Shown: in pieces, positions 13,601-25,341 of the stretch
Layout of the letters: the number at the start of each line of letters is the position of its first letter
Numbering within the stretch: the first letter of the stretch is position 1
Assembly: GCF_001680005.1 (NCBI RefSeq)
Contig: NC_033564.1
Coordinates: 1,116,001 to 1,180,000 of the forward strand
From: Plasmodium coatneyi
Taxonomy: Eukaryota > Apicomplexa > Aconoidasida > Haemosporida > Plasmodiidae
DNA length: 64,000 nt
Direction: 5' to 3'
Notes under the pieces: model-generated
What the model was told of the DNA's origin: nothing
Databases searched by the model: none
Seen by the model: only the letters and a program-made list of their open reading frames with translations
Position numbers and translations under genes: made by a program

Positions 13601-13848
13601 ATTTGTCTGGTTAAATCCTTCGTCATCCTGTGCAGCGCCATCGCATTACTCTCTTCAATATTTAGGGTGTTTAAATTGGATAGTAGTCTTCCCAAATGTT
13701 CGTGCTGCTCCTCTAGCTTGTCCAATCCCTGCTTCATTTTCCTTTTCAGTTTTTTCAAAATCATATATTTTACTTGCTTCTGTTTGTACGTCTTCCTTCT
13801 CGAGGCGCGCACGCCGCCATTCTCCTTGCTGTTTTGGCTTTCCTTCAT
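7609..13848 (-). CDS. Large nuclear protein with two SANT/Myb-type domains
   Basis: Single exon, 2079 residues, ATG at 13848 and stop TAG at 7609. The N-terminal 130 residues are basic and predicted coiled coil, followed by a Glu-rich tract. A cysteine-containing segment (CLCMKNKCHH) lies near residue 215. An internal SANT-like domain sits at about 1062-1112 (IWDKREIKIFLEKYFLYPKN, then FKNTKQCVDFYYMTKNFF). A second SANT domain forms the C-terminus (about 2020-2072: TKWTDREKEIYFEVYEKEGK, then NWDTLVLAL and KTREQIKNFYQN). Two spaced SANT domains in a very long protein recall NCoR/SMRT-type corepressor subunits of histone deacetylase complexes. That parallel is inference; chromatin or DNA binding is what the SANT fold supports. 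The remainder is charged, Asn/Ser-rich and probably disordered. It is divergently oriented from CDPK7 across a 6.1 kb gap. Confidence 0.85.
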   Translation of the reverse strand: MKESQNSKENGGVRASRRKTYKQKQVKYMILKKLKRKMKQGLDKLEEQHEHLGRLLSNLNTLNIEESNAMALHRMTKDLTRQIRRVSEENNDDIAILKMEKDLIKADFTKNKNSLKIYNKDELQLKREEEDEEEEAVEEKVAGAEENEEEEEQEEHQQHQQKEQNDYEEGVVEQEEVCKIIRHDRRKKKKKKSTNAHSSHHFTNSFIPLQVFRENCLCMKNKCHHVEFSSENVNTKNWVCVDLYQALLRNKYYKDTHLCGRIFGEYDNNEIYKQEMRRMRKKKLLLNFLSHRRKRRKSGSSQGPPEGTQLEESNHAAQTMGDSYPYAWDQTSGAPGKGTHGRGNPTSCKHERKGLPYYNTPLCSLSNLINDQGKRNICWINMKNEINEEVSKNNSSLMTASVLTFLVSISKVFSCELIEERREKPVTNHFIVNKKVNRFYDYIPAQQYDMISTHHSGGTGHRSSAPMMNTHEMRGANQSYEVGDNHICLYLKREYVPPYLLNLGKKIKLILNFVSTGGLCGGSACPQGEGYPGEERSPNEEDQPCGVLSPPMAYLSARLEHDGGLLHRYKSLFLKKKKQKRKKSGKQKKCENSGGNGEDGNGCGDGSETCTVKTFDDNHLFNSTFLSTLLRQNLSEKKKYNYFYVDNVEYDHTGYDVEDIITHLEKVVCKWKRNSSEGATFSPLLLLNYVSKKYSLYSIKGKKKKKKIKSKSYYAKEEWYADGVYHGLGEMGEECSKGGKAAGMKGASQVRKSKAKGKGKVKGESEKKFQEQNLPMKEDFIPNGLKEGATTVEGDMETYYLTIHDEMLSYSSSNDEVTVKYYVTHMHCREFNLEGGSQDMPRHIQPTFSYYAQRKKQLEKMMKEHSALYKHIFKMWKEDIEIGEKERERKNIFAWGILPVRAYDHPNIFVPLPYGFKHNNKNLAYSSLRLKGSFGEEGEGDYNDDDDGGHAYGGNEKGNVMEKKGQEEKKKDYMNIKYANLTGPCITWRKNCISLNASKKRRNPHFVQTIPYCYCMKGPKMPLFSLERNVLYWNENNRSVVPDGSVTCKDVRSNDPFTCKDAQNERNFIWDKREIKIFLEKYFLYPKNFEKISQYLEFKNTKQCVDFYYMTKNFFNFKKFLLIISLSRVKRNKKQRPVGNDTTKKNPKEEIVAQLMEKLERNYDPSEFEQSNFFQHNVINLRHFFQNYFVKAFSDVQSNSGERSGDRACRAGMSPPLSKDVTTAQNIDGDADGAATQRTKTIVLENMSDGYVVPKNYKFILSANKKLCFLVKNEENLIYSGINSDIIEIVYNDNNVVEERKKRKNDKGDKGEKKKKVEKVERRDSVPFPSQIPSQLTLGKETLVDYQQPSTATCSSMIMTPPLSNSNEVSEKVVGEGGFSLLSNDPPQKGFNASATGDVFTPTVEEEKAAHRQILHANGMGNLKKTERDNDVMYGNKLLNLKGEEKTHHPRESDEKNLQNGEPTGLPAMWGQVKERGDKRAIAYNCNVNSNRDDYNPFGENGQVVNPRRNSMGSSKRGEDDNNDDDDNDYDEDVEEVGSLVQLRDVKAHDIHNVDSSSSVFGVYPPPSNDGNNVGRRVSYPDSNDSMNNPFESNVKIETSEESLYKCFEFLKNINWKDTGNVEAVRSKNVVQMEPMEIGRYSAAPVTLEGKGKKVSRKSSIQSIEGVYLQKEKNIKRKEIIPAGKSKAGGGSKDNTHVGELGQWEEASTGHTIHGRNKDGRNHNRKKGKTRVNHSLVGATTKRKHANMLSWNGISEGIVGEVGGLGAGAGASDVKRDLTVKPEDEKARKRKKTSNAQMSEEVMNDDRTNSMVESQLRAESMVQVCDVSMSEGLMSQSLASQEHQPQDALINSESLDTQNLGVHDSNEMGGLPIGGSHLPDTDAMKQDRLCSGDHINVMPFNNSSSAIPLQGEDRWDEVKRNGGSSSVVTSCKKGTVADDSGAGNEEEKTVTAELAANHPWEKQPSEKQAVENPPERSNMEHIRNSIQSSKSSNQCSMESLQHMESYEGGSFDDPSKQPFRKTATKWTDREKEIYFEVYEKEGKNWDTLVLALHPYGKTREQIKNFYQNTIVKKRKSEAS

Positions 13849-16800
13849 GTTTGTTCACATTATGTCTGGCTAGGGACCCGGAAAAGATTTGCTAAACGGT
13901 TCGCGCTTTGCCGTCCCTCCGTTGGCTATACCCACGCATACATATACATATGTATATGTAACTGCGCGTGGTGGAGCTAAAACGTTCGTTGCGCATGCTG
14001 ATATTGCGGCCCTCCATGAAAGGGTAACTTCCCCTCCTTAATCAGCTGACTGTAGGAAACCTTCACATGACATGAAGGTGCTCAGTTGTGGTACCAAGCA
14101 TAAGCGCGCATGAGATGCCCCAACATGAAATGAAGCGAAAAAAAAAAAAAATGGGCCAATCCTGCATACGCAAGTACAGGAAATACAGTTGTTACAGAAT
14201 TAATGTATGCAGGGAAGGATTCTCACTAGGAGCGTCATCCTGCTATATGAGAGGGCGGCCGAATTGAGGCCGCGAGATGACGAAAAAAGGGAAAGATATG
14301 AAGCGAAAGGATGAAAGGAATGAATGGAAGAAACAAATGTAATAAACGAAATGAACAAATGAGAAAGAAATAAAAAACTGGAAATTTGAAATGTAAAACG
14401 CTTTAAAAAAAAAAAAGGCATAAGCCAAAAAGTAGAATATATGCGTTTCCGCATGACAATTATTCATGGTCTACGGAACATCCAAAAAATTTTCTTATTC
14501 GCCAAAATTTTTTCATCGGGGCTAGGCCACATAAGTAAAAATAACGTACCTATGCAATTTATTTGAGTTAGCGATGATGTATATATCAATCTGCTCATCG
14601 TACAATGAAAAAAAAGAGAAGAAAAGAATTTTGCTACGGCAGAGGAAGCGAAAAGGAATTTGTTTTCCTTCACTTCACCCTCTTCTTTTCTTCTTTTTTT
14701 TCTTTTTCTTCATTTTTCCCTCTTTCTGTACCACCAAAATGAGAAGAAAAGTTCACGCAGTTTCCCTCTTTGCGAATGCTGTAAAGCAAAAATAAAATTC
14801 TGACATGTAAATTTTGATGCCATTAATTTTGTGGCACGACGGGTTTTTTTTCCTCTTCCCCTTTTTTCTTCCTGTTTTTTTTTTCTTTTTTTTTAAGCTT
14901 CCTGTTCCCCCCTTCCTTTTACTGGCTGTCGTTTTAAATATGAATATATAAAACGACGGGAAAAGAAAAATATTCCTCTGGGGTTACCTCCCCGTCCCCC
15001 GCCATTAAACATAATTTTTGCAGTTCTTCCAGTTGAGCGTGTAATCCTCGTTCAGATTGTCGCCATTAGGCTTGCGTTCACCCAATTGCGTCAAAATTGG
15101 CAATCCGTTTTTTTTATGCCCCTGAATGGCAGTCTACATAATAAGTAAACAGTCCTACATTAATCCCCTGTGCGTCTTTTCTTACGGAATTTTTTTTTTT
15201 TCTGTCCTACTCCTTACCACATAAAAAATAATTCCCATTTGTCAGCCGCCCATGTATATGCAATGAATGGTCATTTCGCTCGGCACAGCTGTGAGTACGG
15301 AAAATAGGGGAAAAAAAAAGGAAAACTGACAAAATAGCGAAATAACGCCTGGTTGTTTTGTGGACATTCGAATGAAGGTACATAAATGTATACTTTTGAT
15401 GGGCTCCGTTCAGTCATTCTGCTTTGCTGTCATGTGGTCCGTCCTATGCCTGCCATTTGCATGCTTGTAGACAATTTTTGATTTAAAAAATTGATTGTCT
15501 TCTATCCCAGCAGGGACCCGTTAACACGGCGCAGCTCAGCTGTTCCATTTTTCCTTTTGCAGAACGTCCAAATTAAGGCGGCGATAATAAAGTGTGGTGC
15601 CGTAAATTGTGAGGACTCCCAATGTTAGTAGAATTCTGCAGCATATAAAGGAGGCGCATTTTTTCCCCTTCTTTCTGTTTCCATTTTGCTAGCCATTTTC
15701 GCAACTGCAAGCTATTTGAAAAAAAAAAAAAAAAAAAAAAATTAAATTAAAAAAAAAATTATAACTTGTTCATACAAAAATGTACACCCTATGTGCTGCA
15801 TATTATGGTGGGTGGCAAAGCGGTGGGGGAAAACTTCCTCATTCTTCTGGGCACAGAAGCACATAAACACTGAATGCAGGCACTGATGATGGGGGTAGCA
15901 CGTATGTAGTTATATAAACGACGAATGGGACGTTTCATGTGGCCATGTATGTGTCCCCCCAAGTCAATCCCACCTCTTTGCCATTACGTTCGTAATTTTT
16001 TTTAAATCTTCCTGTTTTTCGAAATTTTATGAGAGAAATAACACTCCCGAGAAATTCATGTCCGCGTCGCCTCCTCACTAGGAAGTGCGTAAGTATATTC
16101 ATATGGACACGTGTGAACGGTTCATATTTATGCGCGGGATACCCACACAGGAATGATTGCCCATCTGCACAACTCGCCCTTCACAAAGGTATAACCCCTT
16201 TCCGTGACCCATTCTAGCGGCATAAATTCCTCTTGTCCCAACTTTTCCTCGACAATTTGTCGTAAAGAATGCATTATTCCCATGGGACAGAATAGAATCG
16301 GATCAACCACAACATCACTCCACGTGCACATAGAGAAAGTAACACAATAAGGACGCTTTTTTTTTCTTTTTTTAAGCCACTATCTCATATATTTCCCATT
16401 TTGATGCACGTTCCAACTCGATCTATTGTTAACCTTTGCGCGTGAAAAAAAAAAAAAAATTCATGGTCGATTAGGCAATGGGAAATAAGTACGCTCAATT
16501 TGGATGGCACACAGGAGCTACGACATGAATGTGTATGTGGAACGTAGAAGCATGTATGATGTATTGCTTTACACCCTATAGGGAAGTTTCGCGTACCGGT
16601 GGGGCTTCTACAAGTAGCCGTGTTGTCATTTATTTATCGCCCATGCGAGGGGGAGGAGAACATGCCGTACGGCACAAACACAGGAATATCTCTACATTTA
16701 GCATATCGGGTGTGTGGAGGGTAAGATGAGAATAATACAGGAAGACCAAAAAAAGGGAGCTCCATTTTTAGGCTATTTCGTCGTGATTCACGCGTTTTCT

Positions 16801-19800
16801 TTTTACTGCACCCTCTTTTCCTCCCCATTCGGAAACTTCATTGTGGGGTTTGTTGTAACCATTTTAGCGCGGTGCCTTGTACCTTTTTTTTTTTTTTTCA
16901 CCTTCCATATTGTGCCCATTTTACGACAGTGTATGCATATTTACGACCACTTTGCTACAGTTTGTACGTATTTCTTCACCCACTTTGTGCACATTTGGTG
17001 CCCCTTTTTTTCACCCCCAATAGGCTACTTAACCACTTCTGCTAAACAAAAAATGGCACACGTAAATCCTCGAGGGGAACAGAAATAATTGTAGGGCGCA
17101 TTAAGCACTGCTGTCGATCCTGTACCCATAAACCATTTAAGTGCAGGCGATGCATAGCGAACTTCTGAACACCTTCGCATAAGTTCAACGTTATGTATGT
17201 ATGTATGTGCCTATGCCTGTAAATACCTATACACCCTTGTACCCATTTATTTGCATGTACCCAAGCGAACCGCTCCTTATAGTTGCAGAATAACCATCTC
17301 TGGTGCCCCCCGCTCAAGGCATGTCATCAAATACAAACTGCAAAATAAACGGGGCGCTCGTTCCTTCATAATAGGAGGTACTCGTATGATACATACTTAA
17401 AAAAGTACATACCTTTGGGAGAAAAAAAAAAAAAAAAAAAAAAAAGAGGATGATCGTGAATTCAGTTTGGTCAACGTACAATTGTATTCTTCTGTTTTGT
17501 CTTTACACCCCCCTGTTCATTACATAATTGCTGCGTTCGTTGGATATTTCCTTCCTCTGTCGCGAGAAGCGCGGGATAGGCGTTTTTTTTTTATGTGTAA
17601 ATTAATTGCTTATGGAAGCGCGCCTAGTAGCATATCTTATGAACAAACCAACAGGGAAAGAGTAAACACTCACCCAACGTATGTGTGAGCAAGCCTATAG
17701 AGTGCGCTTTTACGTGTACAGTTGCTCTCCTCACGCAGGAATGCGGAAGTGCGAGGGGCACATAAATGTAACGGTTGAGCAAAGCTGACCTTGCCCCATC
17801 GCATCGATCACGCCGCATAGCCCAATTAACATCCACCACATCGTTGCGCTGCACCTACATGTGCATGAACACATGCGTGGCCCCACACGAGTGCCCCCCT
17901 TTTTTGTGGGAGAGACCCCCCACAGGCAGACTGCTTCACTTGCACAAATTCATAATCCCGCCTATCTTGGCATACCACCCTAAATGCGCAAATGTGAAGA
18001 GGCGCGTTATTCTAGCGGGGAAGTATTTCTATGTGCATATATTTGCGTCGTGCGTAAGCATGCATTCCGTGCTGACTCTGGGAGACATTTAAACGCGGCC
18101 CCCCGCGTGTTGCATTTTTGGTAGACACGATTAAACGAAGGAAGTCATTCCAAAGGGGGGAAAAAAAGTCATTCATTTTAAGTAGAGATAACTGCGCAAT
18201 GTGAATTTTTGTCGGCAAACGGATTGCACGGATTTTGCCTGTTGTACGACGAATTGCATATGCAACTCTGCAATTTTCCAACATTGCATTTATGTATTCT
18301 CCCTTTTATTTCAGCACATAATGACAACAGCTTCATTTTTTCCCCCCACTTTATGTCAAATTGGCGATATCCCATTTTTACGTTTTTTTTTTTTTTTTTT
18401 TTTTTTTTACATTTGTTAAAAATTCGTATTGGCGTATAGTTCTAACAAGAAATAGAAGGCGCGACGGTAACGTATAAAAACGCGAAACATAGCAAGCGAA
18501 GCGGAAAACCCGAAATGCAAAGGAAAAATGAATAAAGGCGGAATCGCGTTTTCCACGCGCTGCTAAAGCGAAAAGGAAAAAAAAAGGAGATAACGAGGAA
18601 GAAAGGAGCCAAGTGAAATGCACATATGTACATTTTTTTGAAAAAAAAAAAAAAAAAAAGAAAAAAATACATATATATATATACATACATATACACATAA
18701 ATACACCATACATGTACACATATTATATACGCAACTGACGACGCGGCGTAAAATCCGAATTGCGTCGTCCCAATTCGTTTGGCACTTCATTGTTATTTCC
18801 ACCAACTTTGCATAATTGTTGTTTGTTTTTTTTATCCATGTTGATCATTCCCCACCCCACCCTGTCTGTGCAACATAATACGCCTTTGTTTCAGTTCGTA
18901 CTTCAAAAGTAGACACAAAGAAAGCGCAGTTCCTGGTGCATGCGCATATGCATATGTATGCACCTTCACAGGAGAAGCAGCTACATAAACATACATGGGG
19001 GTGTAGGACAAAGCATGGATGTGACTATATCTCCTATTTTTGTGTGAAATAAATTAACGCCACTGTTCCTTTGGCTCTGTATATACTTAAATGTATACAT
19101 GTTTATGTTTTCGCTTCGCAATACACCTTGTAGTATTTGTTTGTAGTACACCATTTGTTGTCTTTTGGTTGTTTTTTCCTTCACACTGATCTTTTTTCCT
19201 CGTAGTTTGTTAGAGTTAGTGGGGTGTCTACTATAAGACCGTTGTGCCTTTACCTTTGCGTGACGTTGTGAGTAGATAGCTTCATCGAAGCAGCCCCGCT
19301 TACGTATTTGTATATTTTTACCGTGTAAGTTATACCATCGCAGCGGAATTGCCGTCCAAAGGACTGGCAACCAAAGGGGTGTCTTACAATTTTGTTCCTA
19401 CAGTGGGGCGGACTGACACGTACCTACGCCTGCCGTCGTTTGTTCATAATATGCTTCGCGCAGATACACGCCTGTGAAGTTACGCGTCCAGTTTGCCCAT
19501 CCATTCACGTGAGTGTGATTGTGATTGTGATTGTGTGTGGACGATAGAGTATGTTCGTAGATACGTGCTCCTCTGTGCACATCGTGTAACACCCTATTTG
19601 GGTCGTTCCCACGAACCCCCCAAAGGGGACTGACCAGGTGTTGCGCCCACCAGTCACACAAATTCGTGTCATTACGTAATGTTGAACTGAAGTCAATTTT
19701 TAAACATAAAAGCAGCACGCATTCATCACCTTCAGTTGTTGCGAATGTTACTATTATTATTTTTTTTTGTCTGTAATTTTGACGTTAGCAGTACACCATC

Positions 19801-19936
19801 AAGTGTAAGATCACTACCTAAGAGAAGTGCCACCACCACTGATATATATTCGCACCTTTTCTGCCTGTCCGTCCTGTATTTTCCACCATTTGCCTTTCGA
19901 GGCCGTCGAATTTTTTCGCCCGAGCGCCCTCCTTAA
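13849..19936. other. 6.1 kb divergent intergenic region
   Basis: It lies between the 5' ends of the SANT-protein gene (-) and CDPK7 (+), so it should carry both promoters and 5' leaders. It contains many poly-A and poly-T runs (for example 15720-15760, 17420-17446, 18380-18410) and a short TATACATA stretch near 18668-18700. No long convincing coding sequence was found. The only splice-consistent small reading frame I noticed is at 15005-15238 (-). No tRNA or rRNA was recognised. Confidence 0.6.
15005..15238 (-). CDS. Candidate two-exon small protein (low confidence)
   Basis: On the minus strand an ATG at 15238 opens a 21-nt exon (15218-15238) ending at a good donor (GTAAGG). A 96-nt intron ends in CAG, and a 38-codon exon (15008-15121) then runs to TAA at 15005-15007, giving 45 residues. 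The second exon reads GHKKNGLPILTQLGE and NEDYTLNWKNCKNYV, a composition that looks protein-like. An in-frame stop lies just upstream of the ATG with no AG between them, so this ATG would be the start. No family is recognised, and a chance open frame in a 40 percent GC spacer is quite possible. Confidence 0.2.
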
Positions 19937-22900
19937 ATGGGGCTCCAAACAGAGAAGGACAAGGAGAAAGAAGATCAAAAGAGAAATTTTAAAATATGTA
20001 GCAAAAAATTCGAAACGGATGAGTTGGAGGTTTTGAAGAAGGTAAGGAGGAGCCGGTCAGGGAAGAACGTCACACGCGTACCTGCCCTGCAACGTACAAT
20101 CATATTTATGCGCATTTTTACCCACGTTATGCTTTCACATACCCCTGTTTGCAGATTTTCAAGGAGCTAGGAAGCAGATCGGCATCGAACCAAATAGACA
20201 AGGAGACCTTCCTCCAGTTTTTTCCCCTACCAGGATTATGGGGCGAACGACTGTTTCTAAAATTTAACTTCAAAAATACAGGATACATAGACTTCGAGGA
20301 GTTTATAATAGGTATTGCAATCTGCTGCAGAGGAACGAAAAGCGACAAGATAAGTGTTCTTTTTGATATTTTCGACTTAAACTCCGATGGGTACATACAG
20401 AAGTCTGAGATGGTGGCAATGTTGTCCAACATTCCATACATTGATAAATTGAAAAGTATTTTCTTTAATAAAAAAAATAGAAAAAAAAAGAACTCTTACG
20501 ATGGTGAGAATAACTCGAATGAAAATTCGCATGACAAAACAGAAGGGGAAGGTTATGAGAATAAGGACCAAGTAGAGAATGAAGATTGTAATGAGGGGCA
20601 CAATGGAGAGTACCCTGAGGGTTACCACTATGGGGAGATTTATGGGTATAGCAATGTTGACCAGGACGGAGATGAAGAAGATAGCAACTACAGCAACAGC
20701 TACAAGGACGACGCGTATAGTGAGAATGATGACGCAGATGATGACCTTGACGACGGGGAGGAGGACAACGAAGAGGATTTAAATGATAATGATGAAGCTT
20801 CCTGCCATGAGGGACACGTAAGTGCAACTGTAGTGGGTGGTATCGATGCAAGTGGCAGTGTGTTAGGTACCAACGATGCAGCTGCGAATAGTGTGACGAA
20901 CTGCAGCAAATGCCTCAAGCAACAGAGACGGATGCGGAACCGCAAGAAGCTGCTGAACATGAGGGAGTTGGCTAAGAAAATCCGGAAGGAGAAGAAGCAC
21001 CAGCTGGAGAGGTGCATGAAGGGCATCAGAGACGGAAGGTACGAAGAGAGCAACTCGTTCAGTGGGGTAGAAAGAAAGTGTATGAAAGAAAAGGAGAAGA
21101 ACAAGTCGCCAAAGAAGGATTCCATTTTCAAGAGCGAAAGCGACGACAACATAAACACATCATCCAGCAGCACGTCCAATGGGTTCACCAATGAAGAAAT
21201 GGATCACTCAAATGTTAGTAAAAAAAAAAGTCTTAGAAGCAGAATAAAAAGGAAAGGTTCTAGATATTTGGCTAATTTCAAAAGTGGGAATAATCATGAC
21301 GAGTTCATGTCTTCAACGAGTGATAGCTGCACGAGTAACGATACGAATTCATTTCCGAGCAGCGAAGAGGTGGACAGCTTTAACTCCAACAAGGAGCAGC
21401 GCAATGGAGGTGACAGCAATACCTCCAGTAGCACGGAAGATTCCTTCATCAGCATCTACGGTTACCTCATAAAGAATAAGCAGCCCAGGAGGAAGAAGAA
21501 GGGCTTACCAGACAAGGGTGTAGACCAGGCAGGTGACAAGTTACTAGCAGACCGAACAGTGGAGCAGGGGGATGATCGGGAAAAAGACAATGGTCAAGAA
21601 AAGAACACCCTAGAAGGAAGGAATGAGTTGGTGCAGGAGCAAATCGCCTGCACGCAAGGTGGCGATGCAGAAGCCGACGGAGCGGAGAATGCGAATGAAG
21701 ATGCCCAATCGGAAGAACAAACGAAAGCACTGAACGAAGAAACAGAATCCGCAGGGGGGGTGGTAAAAAAAGGAAAAAAACGAACGTGTTTAAATAATCG
21801 AAGTGATATGAACATTTACAAAAAGGAAAAAAAAAAAGAAACGAAAAGGAAATTATTTCTCCACGAATATTGTCTTCCATCCAAAACGGCAAGGAATATC
21901 CTCCACGATGAAGAGAGCTATGACATGCAGGAAAAAAATGTAGACGTCGAGGAGATAGTCGATCGGATGCTGGAAGAGTGTGAATTCTGGGATAATGATA
22001 AAATAACACCCATACAGTTTAAGAGTGTGATATATAAGTATGACTTCTTTTTGTATGTATTTTTCAGCTGTCTGCATGAAGACATTTGGGGACTTCAAGG
22101 AAATGTCCTCTACGGGAGGGACTACATTAGCAACTTTGTCATAAAATCAGAAAACTTTAAAAGCAAGCAAATCGATGAAAATGAGGAAGTAATTACAGAG
22201 GAGGTGTATTTTAAGATCAGACAGCTCTTCATCATCCAGGCGCCCGACTACAACTGCTTGAATGATAATTTGTGCGTGAACTTTCTCAAGGGAGAACAGG
22301 GAAGCGGCCACCAAGGGGGAAGTGACCACCAAGGGGTAAGCGACCACGAAGGGGGAGCCAGTGCAGATGGCGATAAGGACAAAAGTGATCTCGGGGCGAG
22401 CAAGAACAAAGCCAAGGTCGATAATGGAAGCAAGTTGGTTAATTTTGCTCTACCCACCGGGGAAGAAACAACGGGGGTTGTAGCGGGGGTGGTAGATGGG
22501 ACCGGGATTAGGGTGGACCAGGAGGAACACGCCAGTGTGCAAGGGGGCGATGTCGGGAACGCTGAACTGTGTGCAGTCGTGACGGGAAGGTCCCCTGTGG
22601 AGGGGCACGAAAAGAGGGAAGCCATTATCCCCTCAAGCGAGAACGTGGTGAATACGACGAGCGTTATGGACGGGGTGGACGCCGCTTTGGAACCCCCCCC
22701 TTCGAAGCAGTCAGAAAGCCCCCAACAGAAGAAGGAAGAAACGAACGTTGACCAACCATGTGAAGAGGAGGTAAGCGCCGCAAAAGTGAGCGAAGCGAGT
22801 GGCAACTCACACGTCGTTCAGAAGATTGACGAATCGGAGGAGAAGAAGAGGCTTGATGGGAAGAAGAAAATTGCCGAGTGTTTCAACGCTGTGCTGAGGC

Positions 22901-25341
22901 AGAAGGGCGTGCACGAGGTGGACCCTGGGAAGGGAGGCAATAAGGATGGAGAAAAGGATAGCGATGAAAAAATGATCGTGGGCCGGGAAGATATGAAGAA
23001 TAAGGCAGGCTACGAATGCGACTTCAACCTGCTGACCAACTCCCTGAACGATATTTTTTCCAAAGAAATTGTCGAATTTATCAAGGCGTCCCGAACTAGC
23101 TTCAACATTAACGAGGTGTGGAAGGAGCGAAATGCCCACTGCAAGGACAAGTACAAGAAGGCCAAGAGGAACATCGACAAGACAAGAAATTATTCGAACA
23201 GTGCACACTGCATGAAGAAGAGAAAGAAGCCCCTCGTGAATACCGGGTTATGCGTCGAGGGGGTGAATGCGGTGGAAGGTCCACCACCAGTTAACGAGGC
23301 GATCGAAATAAACCCCTCCAGCGTGGAGATTCAGAATTTGGAAAAGGTGGACCTTCAAGGAACGTTAGGGGTGTTGGGGAGGCAGGCAGAGGCAACGGTG
23401 AAGGAGGAAGCCGTGGAGATGCCAGCCGACGTTCCGGGTGAAGTACCTGCCGCCGCTGCAACGGAGGGTCACTGCCACAACCACCACGCCCACGAGGGGA
23501 AGAAGAAGAAGAAGCACGTGAAGGACGTCAACCTGTACTCGTGCCCGAACTGCAAGGGACCCTTCCTGATGTGCCCCAACTGCCACGGACGGTACCCCAG
23601 GTTCTGCGTGAACGAGGATAAAATCGCCATGGAGTGCGAATATTGCGAATGCGAACACTGCTACTTTTATAAGTGTATTTACTGCAACTTTGACTTCCAG
23701 AAATGTCTAGACATGATTAAGAAGAATTCTCTGAAGGAAGGAATCCTTTACAAGATAGGGAAGCACCTGCACCAGTTCAAGGCAAGGTACTACATCTTGT
23801 TTGATAACCTGCTATATTATTACGATAAGCAAAAAAATCTGAAACCCCGAGGATTCATGTTCCTGGAAGGATGTTACGTAGAAGTTATCTCAAAAAATGA
23901 CCATATTAATAAGTTTGGCTTCTCCATATGTCATAAAGGAACAAATCACGTGCAGAGGAGGAACCTTTATGTGAATACCTATGAGGAGAGAGAGGAGTGG
24001 TTACAGGCTTTGTATTCCACGACGAAGCAGAACACCTTATACAATCTGTATGAATTGCATGAGCAGTTAGGACAGGGAAAGTTTTCCACCGTGTATAGAG
24101 GTATCAACAAGCAGACCAATTCTGAGTTCGCCATAAAAGTGATTGATAAGAGATCCGTTTCGATTTACGAGAAGGAGTTGCTTCGTAGTGAGATCTCCAT
24201 TTTAAGACTCCTCCGACATCCTAACGTCATTTATTTGAAGGAAATTATTAACACGAAAGAGACGTTATATATCTCCATGGAGTTAGTAAAAGGAGGAGAG
24301 TTGTACGACTTTTTACTAACCGAAACGAGACTCAGCGAAATTCACGCTAATAAAATCATCACGCAGTTAATCAAGACAGTAGCATATCTACACAGATGTG
24401 GAATTATCCATAGGGATATAAAACCAGAGAATATCCTACTTACAGATAAATCGAGGGATGCACAGATCAAGTTAACGGACTTTGGCTTATCCACCTTGTG
24501 TGCTCCAAACGAATTGTTAAAGGAACCATGTGGCACACTTGCCTATGTAGCTCCGGAAGTCATCACTCTACAGGGGTACAACCATAAGGTAGATGCATGG
24601 TCCATTGGAATTATACTGTACCTCCTCCTTAGTGGGAAACTTCCCTTCCCAATTAGCAAAAACACAGAAATGAACGTACAAAAAAATTATGTCCTCACTT
24701 TTAAGGACCACGTATGGAAGAGCATCTCCTCGTCAGCTAAAGACCTCATTTCAAAGCTCCTCGAACTTAACGTCGAAAAGAGAATATCAGCAAATGAGGC
24801 TTTGGAACACATTTGGATAAAAAACCCCACTGCAGTCATTAATGAGAATTCCTTTATCTACAAAAATGAGGAAATAAACATTTTAAATTTACAGGACGTT
24901 AGTGTTAGCACCTTTAACATTCCCAGGTACGCCCCGTTCCACTTGGAAGAGGAAAAGACGGAAGAAGTAGAGAACAAAAATGTCTTTAGTTTCCACGAGG
25001 AAGATATTATGTATGAGAAGAATGACTCGGCTGATGAGCCGGTTATCCCTCTGCCTTATAGCGGGGCCCCTTTGAAGGATAGTGCCACAGACAAGAATAC
25101 AATCACCCCCTCCAAGGAGATTTCTTTCACCAAAGAGGAAGCACCCACGAAGGAGGAAAACCCTATCAGTGGAGATGCAAAAGGGGAAGAACTCCTTGCG
25201 GAAGCACAAAACGGTGACCAACCGGAGGAACAAGCCCCCTGTGAGGGTCAGCAAACTGCGGAAAAAACTCCCATTGAATATGCTACTGAGGAGGGGGGGG
25301 GCGGCCACCCGGTCCGTTCATTTACGTCCCCCCCTGGGTGA
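19937..25341 (+). CDS. CDPK7: Calcium-dependent protein kinase 7 (EF-hands, Cys-rich, PH, kinase)
   Basis: Serine/threonine kinase with an unusual layout for a CDPK. Two exons, 19937-20041 and 20155-25341, joined in phase 0 by a GTAAGG...TTTGCAG intron, give 1763 residues. The N-terminus has a degenerate EF-hand (about 73-84, NFKNTGYIDFEE) and a canonical one (about 109-120, DLNSDGYIQKSE). A long charged, disordered middle follows. Next comes a cluster of CxxC pairs (about 1155-1225: CPNCKGPFLMCPNC, CEYCECEHC), then a PH domain (about 1228-1330, EGILYKIGKH to REEWLQAL) and a kinase domain (about 1333-1590). The kinase has the glycine loop GQGKFSTV, Lys1363 in AIKV, HRD with catalytic Asp1456, DFG with Asp1477, and APE. 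EF-hands far upstream and a PH domain before the kinase fit Plasmodium CDPK7, which is reported to bind phosphoinositides. The C-terminal 170 residues are acidic and repetitive. Confidence 0.95.

Noticed and set aside
16029..16331. Short frames on both strands that looked exon-like, with a GTAAGT at 16087
   Set aside because: I tried joining them to nearby AG sites, but phases met stops at once. Treated as chance frames.
16714..17088. 124-codon plus-strand frame with hydrophobic stretches
   Set aside because: Hydrophobicity comes from T-rich tracts; no splice-consistent partners, no family motif.
19398..19718. 106-codon minus-strand frame with an NHNHNHTH run
   Set aside because: The His/Asn run is a TGTGAT repeat read backwards; no support from splicing or similarity, and it lies in the CDPK7 leader region.
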